Shown here: positions 44,330-53,654 of the stretch, in pieces
Layout: every line of letters begins with the position of its first letter
Position numbering within the stretch: position 1 is the stretch's first letter
Assembly: GCF_000412695.1 (NCBI RefSeq)
Contig: NC_021499.1
Location: forward strand, 3,720,001 to 3,784,000
Direction: 5' to 3'
DNA length: 64,000 bases
DNA from: Pseudomonas resinovorans NBRC 106553
Lineage (GTDB): Bacteria > Pseudomonadota > Gammaproteobacteria > Pseudomonadales > Pseudomonadaceae
Notes under the pieces: generated by a model
Told to the model about the DNA's origin: nothing
Seen by the model: only the letters and a program-made list of their open reading frames with translations
The model's database searches: none
Position numbers and translations under genes: made by a program

Positions 44330-44461
44330 TTTTCTCAGGCCTCCCCTGCATATTTCGAGAATTTTTCAGGCGACTACGGGAAACAACCGTAATCCCTGCA
44401 TTCAGCCAGGCATCAGTGCAGCGCAGAATATCCGCCTTGTCCATCGCTGCGGATTCGCGCC

Positions 44462-45076
44462 ATGTCCCTGCTGTTTCTCAAGTCATTGCTGATCGGCCTG
44501 TCCATCGCCGCCCCGGTGGGGCCGGTAGGCTTGTTGTGCATCCAGCGCACCCTGGGGCATGGCGCGCGCATCGGTTTCATCAGCGGCCTGGGCGCGGCGG
44601 CGGCGGACGCCTGCTACGGCGCCCTGGGGGCCTTCGGCATGGGCGCGGTCACCCACTTCTTCGTGCAGCTGGCCACGCCGCTCGCCCTGGCCGGGGGCCT
44701 GTTCCTCGCCTGGCTGGGGCTGAAGATGCTGCGTGCGGCGCCGGCGGAACGCGCGGCCCGGGCCGAGGCCCCGGCGCGGGCGCTACCGGCCTTCGCCTCG
44801 GTGTTCGTCCTCACCCTGGGCAACCCGCTGACCATTCTCTCCTTCATCGCCATCTTCGCCACCCTGGCCGGCGGCGAGGCACTGTCCGGCACGGACGGCC
44901 TGGTCATGGTGCTGGGGGTGTTCTGCGGCTCGGCCCTCTGGTGGCTGGGCCTCAGCCTGGGGGTGAGCGCCATCCGCCACCGCCTGGACGCCCGCGCCAT
45001 GGCCTGGATCGATCGCACGGCGGGGGCCTGCCTGCTGGGGTTTGCCGCCTGGCAGCTGGCGCGGCTGGCGGCTTAG
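44462..45076 (+). CDS. LysE/RhtB-family exporter controlled by Lrp-type regulator
   Basis: This 204-residue, six-helix protein has the signature PVGPVGLLCIQRTLGHGARIGFISGLGAA. It is unrelated at close range to the exporter at 33101-33718. The divergent Lrp/AsnC gene suggests it exports an amino acid or analogue sensed by that regulator. Confidence 0.88.
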   Translation: MSLLFLKSLLIGLSIAAPVGPVGLLCIQRTLGHGARIGFISGLGAAAADACYGALGAFGMGAVTHFFVQLATPLALAGGLFLAWLGLKMLRAAPAERAARAEAPARALPAFASVFVLTLGNPLTILSFIAIFATLAGGEALSGTDGLVMVLGVFCGSALWWLGLSLGVSAIRHRLDARAMAWIDRTAGACLLGFAAWQLARLAA

Positions 45077-45620
45077 GTCCGCCATACGGCTGGTGCGAAG
45101 CCGTAGCCCTGATGGAATCCGGGAACGACAGGCGGGATTCCCCGGATCGCATCCGGGCCACTGAAGGCTCGGACCCGTAGGGTGGATGGCGCTTTTCCAT
45201 CCACCAGCGGTGCTCTGCGGGGCCTCGATGGTGGACCGGTGAAGCGTGGTCCACGGATGAGGCCTGCCAGCGGGCTCCCGGATTGCATCCGGGCTCCCAC
45301 GAAAGACTTCGCGCGAACTGTAGCCAAAGGGGCTTGCCGCCAGGCCTCGGCCCTAGCGATAACTCATGGTGAAGGTCATGGCCGAACGCAGCCTCCCGGC
45401 CGGACCTCGTTCTCCGTCTGGTAGAGATGGACGCGCTGGAGATGGAGATGCTGTGGGGCGCGTCCGATAGCCGGTGGCGCCCCTTGCCATCCTCATGCAC
45501 CTTCCCGGTGCAGGCGATGGGTAGCCTGGTGCCACCTCGGCGTTACGCCTGGTAATCCCCCCACCCCGAAAAGCCTGAGCGCTGGCGCATAAACCGACAT
45601 AAATCGGCATTTACCGGTAG
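45077..45620. repeat. Repeat-rich intergenic region
   Basis: It holds a CCCGGAT/ATCCGGG pair (45103-45159), a GGTGGATGG/CCATCCACC hairpin (about 45179-45213), a GGTGGACC/GGTCCAC hairpin (45228-45254) and a further CCCGGATTGCATCCGGG hairpin (about 45276-45293). No gene is convincing in 45300-45620; several short ORFs lack coding character. Confidence 0.65.
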
Positions 45621-45621
45621 A

Positions 45622-45637
45622 TGGCGCGGCACTTGCT
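45622..45637 (+). promoter_or_regulatory. Sigma-54 promoter of the polyamine-binding protein gene
   Basis: TGGCGCGGCACTTGCT carries GG and GC exactly 10 bases apart (45623-45624 and 45635-45636), matching the -24/-12 consensus TGGCACG-N4-TTGCW at all but one key position. It lies 72 bases before the start codon. Confidence 0.8.
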
Positions 45638-45708
45638 TACATATTTGCGACCTGAGCAGATAGATATCGGCCCAGGATTGCCCCAAGCCACCTGAAGGTT
45701 GACTGCAA

Positions 45709-46809
45709 TTGATCAAGCACAAGCTCCCCAGCCTGCTCGCCTCGGCCCTCTGCGGCCTGCTCGCCACCCAGGCCATCGCCGAAGAGCGCACCCTGCGCGT
45801 CTACAACTGGTTCGACTACATCACCCCGCAGACCCTGGAGACCTTCAAGAAGGAAAACGGCGCCACGCTGATCTACGACATCTTCGACACCAACGAGGCC
45901 CTGGAGGCCAAGCTGCTCACCGGCAACTCCGGCTATGACGTGGTGGTGCCATCCAACGTGTTCCTCGCCAAGCAGATCCAGGCCGACGTGTTCCAGCCGC
46001 TCGACCGCAGCAAGCTGCCCAACTGGCAGCACCTGGACCCGCAGTTGATGAAGCTGATCGAGGCCAACGACCCGGGCAACCGCTTCGCCGTGCCCTACAT
46101 GTACGGCACCGTGCTGATCGGCTTCAACCCGGCCAAGGTCAAGGCGGCGCTCGGCGAGAGCGCCCCGGTGGACAGCTGGGACCTGATCTTCAAGGAAGAG
46201 AACATCGCCAAGCTCAAGCAGTGTGGCGTCGCCCTGCTGGACTCGCCGTCGGAGATCCTGCCCATCGCCCTGCACTACCTGGGCCTGGACCCCAACAGCA
46301 ACAAGCCCGCCGACTACGAGAAGGCCGGCGAACTGCTGCAGAAGATCCGCCCCAGCGTCGCCTACTTCCACTCCTCCAAGTACATGGCCGACATCGCCAA
46401 CGGTGACATCTGCGTGGCCGTGGGCTACTCCGGCAGCTTCTCCCAGGCCGCCAACCGCGCCAAGGAAGCCGGCAACGGCGTGGTGGTGGATATGCGCCTG
46501 CCCAAGGAAGGCGCGCCGATCTGGTTCGACATGCTGGCCATCCCCAAGGGCGCGAAGAACCCGGAAGACGCCCACGCCTTCATCAACTACCTGCTGCAAC
46601 CCAAGGTGATCGCCCCGGTCAGCGATTTCGTCGGCTACCCCAACCCGAACAAGGACGCCACCGAACTGGTCGCCCCGGCCATCCGCAACAACCCCAACCT
46701 CTACCCCACCGCCGAAGCGCAGAAGAGCCTCTACACCCTGGTGCCCCTGGACCGCCCCGCCGAACGCGCCCGCACCCGCGCCTGGACCAAGCTCAAGTCC
46801 GGGACCTGA
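45709..46809 (+). CDS. Polyamine ABC transporter periplasmic binding protein (SpuD/PotF-like), orphan
   Basis: This 366-residue protein has a signal peptide (LLATQAIAEE) and the PotF/SpuD-type opening TLRVYNWFDYITPQTLE. The binding pocket includes NWFDY, DVVVPSNVFLAKQI, YMYGTV, the VGYSGSF segment and IWFDMLAIPKGAKN. It would bind putrescine or spermidine in the periplasm. No permease or ATPase is adjacent, so it must join a system elsewhere. The start is TTG with AAGG about 10 bases upstream; no better in-frame start precedes the signal. Transcription is probably sigma-54 dependent. Confidence 0.88.
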   Translation: MIKHKLPSLLASALCGLLATQAIAEERTLRVYNWFDYITPQTLETFKKENGATLIYDIFDTNEALEAKLLTGNSGYDVVVPSNVFLAKQIQADVFQPLDRSKLPNWQHLDPQLMKLIEANDPGNRFAVPYMYGTVLIGFNPAKVKAALGESAPVDSWDLIFKEENIAKLKQCGVALLDSPSEILPIALHYLGLDPNSNKPADYEKAGELLQKIRPSVAYFHSSKYMADIANGDICVAVGYSGSFSQAANRAKEAGNGVVVDMRLPKEGAPIWFDMLAIPKGAKNPEDAHAFINYLLQPKVIAPVSDFVGYPNPNKDATELVAPAIRNNPNLYPTAEAQKSLYTLVPLDRPAERARTRAWTKLKSGT

Positions 46810-46840
46810 CACAGCCGGTGCGCGCGGCGCACCCTACCGG

Positions 46841-47015
46841 GTGGACCACGCTTCACCGGTCCACCATGGGAGGCCCGGCGTGACACCATTGGTGGATGAA
46901 AAAAGCGTCACCCACGACTATGGACAGACGTAGGATGGGTCGGGCGGCGTTCCGCGAGGTACGAAACCCATCGAGCGGAGTTGATGGGTATCGCTGCGCT
47001 CAACCACATCCTACG
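46841..47015. repeat. Palindromic repeats after the polyamine-binding protein gene
   Basis: A GGTGGACC-type hairpin (46841-46867) is the exact inverted copy of 45228-45254. A GTAGGATGGGT palindrome follows at 46930-47015. Confidence 0.75.
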
Positions 47016-47027
47016 CCCCCTCCTCCC

Positions 47028-47066
47028 TCACGCCATCCGCGAAATGGTCCGGCGCAAGCGCGTGAG
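47028..47066 (-). pseudogene. 3-prime remnant of a third yhhJ-like permease gene
   Basis: On the minus strand these bases read LTRLRRTISRMA then TGA, matching the C-termini ALMRLRRTISQMA (48491 onward) and ALTRFRRTIAQMA (53655 onward). The same palindromic repeat lies just beyond the stop in all three. Only the last 12 codons survive, so a third tandem copy of the ABC operon was probably lost. Confidence 0.6.
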
Positions 47067-47096
47067 GGGTAGCCCCCGCAACACCGGCATACCTGG

Positions 47097-48137
47097 CTAC
47101 AGGTAATCGAGCACGTAGGTCAGCGTGGCGTTCGCCCGGCCCGGAGCGACCGGAAGGTTCAGCGGGACATAGCGGGCCTGGCCGTTGAAGCGGTAGAAGT
47201 CCCGATCACCGCTGCGGCCCGTCCAGGCGAGCGGCAGGGCGTTTTCGCGGTTCCTGGGCAGCAGGCGGCCGGCGGACCGGAGTTCGATGCCAACGTTCCG
47301 CGCCACCCCTGCCTGGCCGGCGTTGGACAGACTCAACACGCCGTTGGCATTGAGGTCGCCGGCGAAATACAGCCGTACCGGCGAATTGGCGCCGTTGCCG
47401 CCCGAGCAACTGATATCGATGGAGTAGTCGCGCACTGGAGCGGTCCGGTTGGCCACCACCGCGGCCACGGCATTGCCCATGGGCACGGTGACCGGGTTGC
47501 CCGGCGTACAGCTCATGGTCATCACGTCGTTGACAATGGTGCTGCGGATGCTTTGCGTGTAGTTGCCCCAAACCCGTCTACTGCCAGGCGCTATGAGGAG
47601 AACGTTGTAGGAGATGTCGAGCGCGATGCGACGAGGAATATCGGTGCCTGTTCGGATTACCTCGATGCCAATGAAAGACGGTCCCCTGCTCGCAGCGGCG
47701 AGACCTTCGGGGATGATGTAGGGATCCGACATTGCATAAGGCTGGGGCCGCTGCCCCCCCCCTAAGGCGCGGTAGGCGAGTATTCGCACTTCAAGGCCTT
47801 CTACCCCGTTCAGCCTGAAGACCCCTGCCCGGCCTGTGGGTATGAGCCCCGTAGTCGCACCCACTTCGAACACCAGGGTTGTTTCCCGCCGGCAGGCAAT
47901 CTCACTGGAGCCGCCGGGAGCAATGGTGTTGCTGTCGCCGACGTTCGAGCCTATGCCTCCTGGGGTGAGGATGATGTTCGCGGTAATGGTGTTACTGCCG
48001 CTGACCGGCCTGAAGGTACAGGTCGAGTCGTCGGCAACGGCTGATTGAATGTACCCACCCCCCGTCATGGCCAGGAGCAACGCCACGACGGGTGGATAGT
48101 TGAGTTGAAGTCGGAAACGCTTACGGGAGGGTTCCAT
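47097..48137 (-). CDS. Fimbrial adhesin (pilin-fold, two-domain), orphan
   Basis: This 346-residue exported protein has a signal near residues 15-35 (LLAMTGGGYIQSAVAD), a first domain (about 36-190) and a C-terminal fimbrial domain. The C-terminal domain has paired Cys (MSCTPGN, ISCSGG) and a terminal donor-type strand ending TLTYVLDYL. This resembles the tip adhesins of chaperone-usher fimbriae. No chaperone, usher or pilin gene lies nearby. It replaces most of the lost third ABC operon copy. Confidence 0.7.
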   Translation of the reverse strand: MEPSRKRFRLQLNYPPVVALLLAMTGGGYIQSAVADDSTCTFRPVSGSNTITANIILTPGGIGSNVGDSNTIAPGGSSEIACRRETTLVFEVGATTGLIPTGRAGVFRLNGVEGLEVRILAYRALGGGQRPQPYAMSDPYIIPEGLAAASRGPSFIGIEVIRTGTDIPRRIALDISYNVLLIAPGSRRVWGNYTQSIRSTIVNDVMTMSCTPGNPVTVPMGNAVAAVVANRTAPVRDYSIDISCSGGNGANSPVRLYFAGDLNANGVLSLSNAGQAGVARNVGIELRSAGRLLPRNRENALPLAWTGRSGDRDFYRFNGQARYVPLNLPVAPGRANATLTYVLDYL

Positions 48138-48490
48138 TCAGGCTTCTCTGTATTGAAGGACGAAGCCCCAGCCGAACATGTACGCCGGGGCCATTTGGAG
48201 GCCACGAATTTTATGGTCTCGCCCCTACGTCGTCCGCAAGGACGAACCAAGGGGTTCGTAGGATCTTTCATCTTTGCCCTGCAACCCGGCCCCTCCTGCT
48301 AGCCGGAGTCGATCATCGTGCCCAGCACCACGACGGATTCAGTCGCGAATGAAATCGCCCCTACGGGCTTGCACCGATGCAACGACGTAGGATGGGTTGA
48401 GCGGAGCGATACCCATCAACCGCAAGCGATCGGTATCGCAAGCTCAACCCATCCTACGAGCCATCCCTGCCACTCCCGCACCGCCTCCCC
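48138..48490. repeat. Intergenic region with a palindromic repeat
   Basis: The GTAGGATGGGTTGAG palindrome occupies 48388-48459, beside the yhhJ-like stop. An arm resembling the GAATGAAATCGCCCC repeat lies near 48345. The part nearest 48138 should hold the adhesin promoter. No gene seen. Confidence 0.65.
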
Positions 48491-49615
48491 TCACGCCATC
48501 TGCGAGATGGTTCGGCGCAAACGCATCAGGGCGGCGGCAAAAAAGGCCGCGCCGATTGCGCTGGTGGCCAGCATCCGTGGCCACACCACCTCCAGGCCGG
48601 CGCCCCGGTAGAACACCGACTCGGCGAGTATCACGAAGTGGGTGGTGGGCGCACCGAGCATCAGGGTCTGCAAGGCCTGGGGCATGCTCTCCCGGGGGGT
48701 GGTGGAGCCGGAGAGGATCTGCAGCGGCACCAGCACCAGGATGGTCAGCAGGCCCAGTTGCGGCATGGAGCGCGCCACGGTGCCGAGGAGGATGCCCAGG
48801 GAGGTGGTGGCGAACAGGTGCAGCGCGGCCGCCAGCAGGAACACCCCCAGGGAGCCGGCCAGGGGCACCCCCAGCCACAGCCGCACCACCAGCTGCAACG
48901 ACAGCAGCGCCGCCAGCAGCACCACCAGGCCCATGGACCAGACCTTGGCCAGCATGATCTCGAGGGCCCCCAGGGGCATCACCAGCAGGTGCTCCAGGGT
49001 GCCGCGCTCGCGTTCGCGGATCAGCGCAGCGCCGGTGAGGATGATCGACAGCATGGTGATCTGGTTGATCACCTCCATCACCCCGCCCAGCCAGGCCTGG
49101 GTCAGGTTGGGGTTGAACAGCATGCGCGGCACCAGTTCCACCGGCATCGCCGCATCACCGCGCTGGCGCTCGACGAACTGGCGCACCTCGGCCTCGACGA
49201 TGGTACGGATGTAGCCGGCACCGCTGAAGGCCTGGGCCACCTGGGTGGCGTCCACGTTCAGCTGCAGCGCCGGACGGCGGCCGGCCAGCAGGTCGCGCTG
49301 GAAGTTCGGTGGAATCCCCAGGGTGAAGGTGTAGAGGGCGGTGTCCAGGCCCCGGTCCATCTGCGCCTGGTCGATCAGCAGCGGCGGGTGGAACAGCGGC
49401 GGCTGGAAGGCCTCGACCAGTTGGCTGGAGAGCTGCGAGTCGTCCTCGTCCACGATCGCCACCGAGGCGTTGTGGAGGATTTCCGGCAGGCCGGTGGCCG
49501 AGCTGTAGACCCCCAGGCTGAAGGCCCAGAGGATCAGCAACAGCATGGCGCGGTCGCGGCGCAGGCTGTGGAACTCCTTGAGCCCCAGGTGAAGGATATT
49601 GGCCAGGGCGCGCAT
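48491..49615 (-). CDS. yhhJ: ABC-2 type permease, YhhJ-like (operon 1)
   Basis: This 374-residue permease has TM1 near residue 22-45, a large periplasmic domain (about 50-175) and five C-terminal helices. ITMLSIILTGAALIRERERGTLEHLLVMPL is the ABC-2 core. Length equals E. coli YhhJ. Its ATG overlaps the stop of the rbbA-like gene (TGATG). It is the last gene of a yhiI-rbbA-yhhJ operon and a close paralogue of 53655-54779. Substrate unknown. Confidence 0.88.
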   Translation of the reverse strand: MRALANILHLGLKEFHSLRRDRAMLLLILWAFSLGVYSSATGLPEILHNASVAIVDEDDSQLSSQLVEAFQPPLFHPPLLIDQAQMDRGLDTALYTFTLGIPPNFQRDLLAGRRPALQLNVDATQVAQAFSGAGYIRTIVEAEVRQFVERQRGDAAMPVELVPRMLFNPNLTQAWLGGVMEVINQITMLSIILTGAALIRERERGTLEHLLVMPLGALEIMLAKVWSMGLVVLLAALLSLQLVVRLWLGVPLAGSLGVFLLAAALHLFATTSLGILLGTVARSMPQLGLLTILVLVPLQILSGSTTPRESMPQALQTLMLGAPTTHFVILAESVFYRGAGLEVVWPRMLATSAIGAAFFAAALMRLRRTISQMA

Positions 49616-52347
49616 CAGGCCTCCTGTTTCTTCAGCGCCAGCACGCTGCACAGGGTGAGCAGCGGGATGGCCAGCAGCAGCGGCAGGAAGTACGGCCCCA
49701 GGTCGGCGAAACCCAGGGCCTTGGAGAACACCCCACGGCTCATCACCAGAAAGTGCGAGGTGGGATAGAGCTTGCCCATCAGCGCCGCCGCGCCCTCCAG
49801 GGACGACACCGGGTGCACCAGCCCGGAGAACTGGATGGCCGGCACGGTGGTGGCGATGGCCACGCCGAAGATGGCGGCGATCTGGCTGCGCATGAAGGTC
49901 GACAGCAGCAGGCCGATGCCGGTGGCCACGCAGACGTAGAACAAGGCGCCGGTCAGCAGCGCCGCCAGGCTGCCCTTGAGCGGCACGCCGAACAGCAGCA
50001 CCGCCAGGGCCACCATCAACAGGCAATTGAGCATGCCCATGGCGACATAGGGCAGCTGCTTGCCGAGGAGGAACTCCAGGCGCGTCACCGGGGTGACGTA
50101 GAGGTTGGTGATCGAGCCCAGCTCCTTCTCCCGCACTACACCGAGGGCGGTGAGCATGGCCGGGATGATCACCAGCAGCACCGGGATCATCGCCGGCACC
50201 ATGGCCTGCACGCTCTCCACATCGGGGTTGTAGCGATAACGCAGCTCCAGCTCGGCGTCGGCGGCCGGGCCCGCCAAGGGCGAGGCGCGCCGCAGCTCGT
50301 CCAGGTAGTCGGCATGCAGCCCCAGCACGTAGCCGCGCACGATGCTGGCGCGGGCCGGCATGGCGCCGTCGATCCACATCCCCACCTGGGGGCTGGCGCC
50401 GCGCTTGAGGTCGCGGCCGAAGCCCGGCGGAATCTCCACCGCCAGGCTCAGCTCGCCGCTGCGCAGGCGCCTGTCCAGCTCGGCGTAGTCGTGGATCGGC
50501 GGCCGCTCGACGAAGTAGCGCGAGCCGGCGATGTTCAGCGCATAGGCCTGGCTGCTGCCGGTCTGGTCGCGGTCCAGCAAGGCGTAGGGCAGGTCCTCCA
50601 CGTCCAGGCTGATGCCGTAGCCGATGATCACCATCAGGAGCACGGTGCCGAGCAGGGCCAGGGTCAGGCGGATGGGGTCGCGGCGCAGCTCCATGGCCTC
50701 GCGCCGCGCATAGCTGAACAGCCGCAGGAAGCTGAAGGCCGGGTTGCGCGCCTTCGCCTCGGCCACCTCGCCGCCGGCCGGTAGCCAGCTGGACGGCGGC
50801 TCGGCGCCGGCATCGTCCTGCTCTTCGAGGTAGGCAATGAAGGTGGCCTCCAGGCTGTCCTGGCCGCGCCGGGCCATGAGGCCCCGGGGCGTGTCGCTGT
50901 CCAGCACGCGGCCGGCGTGCATCATGGAGATGCGGTCGCAGCGCTCGGCCTCATTCATGAAATGGGTGGTGATGAAGATGGTCACCCGGTCCCGCCGTGA
51001 CAGCTCCAGCAGCAGCTCCCAGAAACCGTCGCGGGCCACCGGGTCGACCCCCGAGGTGGGTTCGTCGAGGATCAGCAGGTCCGGCTCGTGGATCACCGCC
51101 ACCGCCAGGGACAGGCGCTTGCTGATGCCCAGCGGCAGGCTCTGCGGAAAGGCCTGCTGCACCCCTTCCAGGTCGAAGCGCCGGAGCATCTCGGTCACCC
51201 GTGGCGCCACCCGTTCGGCCGGCAGGTGGAACAGCCGCGCGTGCAGCTCCAGGTTCTGCCGCACCGTCAGCTCGCCATACAGGGAAAACGCCTGGGACAT
51301 GTAGCCCACCCTGCGCCGCGCCTCGCGGTTGCCCGCCGTCACCGGCTGGCCGAACAGCGCGCAGCTGCCTTCGCTGGCCGGCAACAGGCCGGTGAGCATC
51401 TTCATGGTGGTGGACTTGCCGCAGCCATTGGAGCCGAGGAAGCCGAAGATTTCCCCGCGCTCGATGCGCAGGCTCACGCCGTCCACCGCAACGAAATCGC
51501 CGAAGCGCCGGGTCAGGCCCTCGGCCTCGATGGCCAGCTCGCCGCTGCCGGCCGGGCGCGGCGGAATCACCAGCTGCCGGTGGCCTCGGCGCTTCTCCTC
51601 CGGCAACAGGGCGACGAAGGCCGCCTCCAGGCTTTGCGTGGCGGTGCGCCGACGGATGTCCTCGGGGGTGCCGGTGGCCAGCACCCTTCCGGCGTCCATG
51701 GCCACCAGCCAGTCGAACCGCTCGGCCTCCTCCATGTAGGCGGTGGCCACCAGCACGCTCATGCCGGGGCGGCCGGCGCGGATACGCTGGATCAGCTGCC
51801 AGAACTGGTTGCGCGACAGCGGGTCGACCCCGGTGGTGGGCTCGTCGAGGATCAGCAGGTCGGGGTCGTGGATCAGCGCGCAGCACAGCCCGAGCTTCTG
51901 CTTCATGCCGCCGGAGAGCTTGCCCGCCGGGCGCTCGCGGAACGGCGCGAGGCCGGTGCTCTGCAACAGGTCGGCGATGCGCCGCTCACGCTCGTCCCGC
52001 CCCTGGCCGAAAAGCCGGCCGAAGAAGTCGAGGTTCTCGAACACCGTCAGCGTCGGGTAGAGGTTGCTGCCCAGGCCCTGGGGCATATAGGCGATGCGCT
52101 GGCAGACGGCGCGGCGGTGGACGGCCTGGCGCATGTCGCCGCCGAGCACGTCCAGGCTGCCGGCCTGCAGCCTGCGGGCGCCGGCCAGCAGCGCCAGCAG
52201 GCTGGACTTGCCGACGCCGTCCGGGCCGATCAACCCCAGCATGCGCCCGGCCGGCAGCTCCAGGTTCAGGTCCGCCAGGGCCAGGGTTGCGCCATAGCGC
52301 AGGGCGACGCCCTCCAGGCGCGCCAGAGGCGCTCTGGCCGGAGTCAC
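49615..52347 (-). CDS. rbbA: RbbA-like fused double-ATPase/ABC-2 permease (operon 1)
   Basis: This 910-residue fusion has ABC domain 1 (Walker [10 protein letters not shown] near residue 40, signature LSGGMKQ, Walker B LLILDEPT) and ABC domain 2 (GSNGCGKST near 310). In domain 2 the signature position reads [10 protein letters not shown]. An ABC-2 permease follows from about 540. Length matches E. coli RbbA (911), first described as a ribosome-bound ATPase; in an operon with an HlyD-type and a permease protein it more likely forms an exporter. GTG 52347 overlaps the HlyD stop (GTGA); the much longer upstream frame is an artefact. Confidence 0.9.
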   Translation of the reverse strand: MTPARAPLARLEGVALRYGATLALADLNLELPAGRMLGLIGPDGVGKSSLLALLAGARRLQAGSLDVLGGDMRQAVHRRAVCQRIAYMPQGLGSNLYPTLTVFENLDFFGRLFGQGRDERERRIADLLQSTGLAPFRERPAGKLSGGMKQKLGLCCALIHDPDLLILDEPTTGVDPLSRNQFWQLIQRIRAGRPGMSVLVATAYMEEAERFDWLVAMDAGRVLATGTPEDIRRRTATQSLEAAFVALLPEEKRRGHRQLVIPPRPAGSGELAIEAEGLTRRFGDFVAVDGVSLRIERGEIFGFLGSNGCGKSTTMKMLTGLLPASEGSCALFGQPVTAGNREARRRVGYMSQAFSLYGELTVRQNLELHARLFHLPAERVAPRVTEMLRRFDLEGVQQAFPQSLPLGISKRLSLAVAVIHEPDLLILDEPTSGVDPVARDGFWELLLELSRRDRVTIFITTHFMNEAERCDRISMMHAGRVLDSDTPRGLMARRGQDSLEATFIAYLEEQDDAGAEPPSSWLPAGGEVAEAKARNPAFSFLRLFSYARREAMELRRDPIRLTLALLGTVLLMVIIGYGISLDVEDLPYALLDRDQTGSSQAYALNIAGSRYFVERPPIHDYAELDRRLRSGELSLAVEIPPGFGRDLKRGASPQVGMWIDGAMPARASIVRGYVLGLHADYLDELRRASPLAGPAADAELELRYRYNPDVESVQAMVPAMIPVLLVIIPAMLTALGVVREKELGSITNLYVTPVTRLEFLLGKQLPYVAMGMLNCLLMVALAVLLFGVPLKGSLAALLTGALFYVCVATGIGLLLSTFMRSQIAAIFGVAIATTVPAIQFSGLVHPVSSLEGAAALMGKLYPTSHFLVMSRGVFSKALGFADLGPYFLPLLLAIPLLTLCSVLALKKQEA

Positions 52348-53414
52348 AGCGGCAGCGTCCGGGCCAGGTGCTCGGGCCACTCGGCGTCGCTGGCCAGGCG
52401 CAGGTAGGCCACACCCGGCACGCCGGACTTCACTGCCGCGACGTATTTGCTCAGCAGTGCCGGGTCCACCCGTGCCTTGACCCGGAACATCAGCTTCTCC
52501 CGCTCGCTGGCGGTTTCCACGGTCTTGGGGGTGAACTGGGCCACGCTGGCCACATAGCTGACCCGCGCCGGGATGGCGTAGCCGGACACCGCGTCCAGCA
52601 CCAGGCGCACCTCCTGGCCGAGGTTGACCCGCCCCGCCTCGCCGGCCGGGAGGAAGAAGGTCATGTACACATCCGCCAGGTCGACCATGTTCAGCACCCG
52701 GCCGCCGGCCGCCAGCACTTCGCCGGGCTGGGCGATGCGGTATTGCACGCGGCCGGCGCGCGGCGCGCGCAGCAGGCTGTCGTCGATGTCGGCGGCCAGG
52801 CGCAGGGTGCTGGCGGTGGCGGCCTCGATGGCCGACTGCGCCTCCACCACCTGGGAACGAGTCGCCGCCGCCCCGGCCCGTGCCGACAGCACCTGGGAAC
52901 GCGCGGCCAGCAAGGCGGCTTCGGCGCTTTCCAGGCGGGCGCGGTCGTCGTCCAGCTGCTGCTGGGGCATGGCGTGGCGCGCCACCAGGGTCTCGGTGCG
53001 GACAAAGCGCTTCTGCGTGGCGGTCAGTTCCGCCTGGCGCTGGCTGACGATGGCCGCCGCGGTGGCCTGCTCGCTGTCGCGCTGGGCCACCAGGGCCTCG
53101 GCAGTGGCCTTGGCGTTCTCGGCCCGGCGCACCTCGGCGCGGGCCTGGGCCAGTTGGGCTTCGAGCACCTGGGTGTCCATGCGGGCCAGCACCTGGCCCT
53201 GGCTGACGAAGTCGCCCTCCTCCACCAGGATTTCCGCCACCCGTCCGGGCAGCTGGGTGGCCACGTCCAGTTCGGTGGCCTCGATGCGCCCGTTGCCGCT
53301 GGCCAGGCCTTCCCCCGTCCCCTCGCTGCGCAGGCCGTACCAGGCCCCCGCGCTGCCCGTCACCAACAGCAGGCCCAGGGCCAGGGTCGACCTGCGTTTG
53401 TTGCGCGATTTCAT
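52344..53414 (-). CDS. yhiI: HlyD-type periplasmic adaptor, YhiI-like (operon 1)
   Basis: This 356-residue membrane-fusion protein has one N-terminal helix, a biotinyl-lipoyl half ([18 protein letters not shown]), a long coiled-coil hairpin (about 90-200, Ala/Glu-rich) and the returning lipoyl/beta-barrel part ([18 protein letters not shown]). It links the inner-membrane ABC exporter to an outer-membrane channel. ATG 53414 follows GGAG by 6 bases; an ATG 21 bases upstream is weaker. Confidence 0.88.
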   Translation of the reverse strand: MKSRNKRRSTLALGLLLVTGSAGAWYGLRSEGTGEGLASGNGRIEATELDVATQLPGRVAEILVEEGDFVSQGQVLARMDTQVLEAQLAQARAEVRRAENAKATAEALVAQRDSEQATAAAIVSQRQAELTATQKRFVRTETLVARHAMPQQQLDDDRARLESAEAALLAARSQVLSARAGAAATRSQVVEAQSAIEAATASTLRLAADIDDSLLRAPRAGRVQYRIAQPGEVLAAGGRVLNMVDLADVYMTFFLPAGEAGRVNLGQEVRLVLDAVSGYAIPARVSYVASVAQFTPKTVETASEREKLMFRVKARVDPALLSKYVAAVKSGVPGVAYLRLASDAEWPEHLARTLPL

Positions 53415-53477
53415 CCGCCGCTCCTCGATATCCATTCAAAGGGAGCGCGAATAGTCCGGCTGGCATCGGCGGGCGAA

Positions 53478-53491
53478 TTGATTCAGGTCAT
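53478..53491 (-). promoter_or_regulatory. Candidate ANR/DNR-type box upstream of ABC operon 1
   Basis: TTGATTCAGGTCAT has one perfect FNR-family half site (TTGAT) and a degenerate second half. It lies 64-77 bases before the HlyD start, the same place as TTGATACAGGTCAG in operon 2. Conservation between otherwise different upstream regions suggests function. Confidence 0.4.
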
Positions 53492-53569
53492 GGGCCGCCG
53501 TGCTTCCGAAGTACGACAGGAAACCACGGACGAATCCCACAGCCAAGGTAGTGCCCTGAGTGCCATCTG

Positions 53570-53643
53570 TAGGATGGGTTGAGCGGAGCGATACCCATGC
53601 GGGCAAGATTGATGGGTATCGCTCCGCTCAACCACATCCTACG
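53570..53643. repeat. GTAGGATGGGTTGAG palindrome between the two ABC operons
   Basis: Both arms are present, ending 11 bases from the stop of the second yhhJ-like gene, as at the other two copies of that gene end. Confidence 0.8.
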
Positions 53644-53654
53644 GCCCACATCCC

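Noticed and set aside
52348..53466. N-terminal extension of the operon 1 RbbA-like gene to 1283 residues
   Set aside because: The extra part is an out-of-frame, Arg/Gly-rich reading of the HlyD gene; GTG 52347 overlapping the HlyD stop explains the true start.
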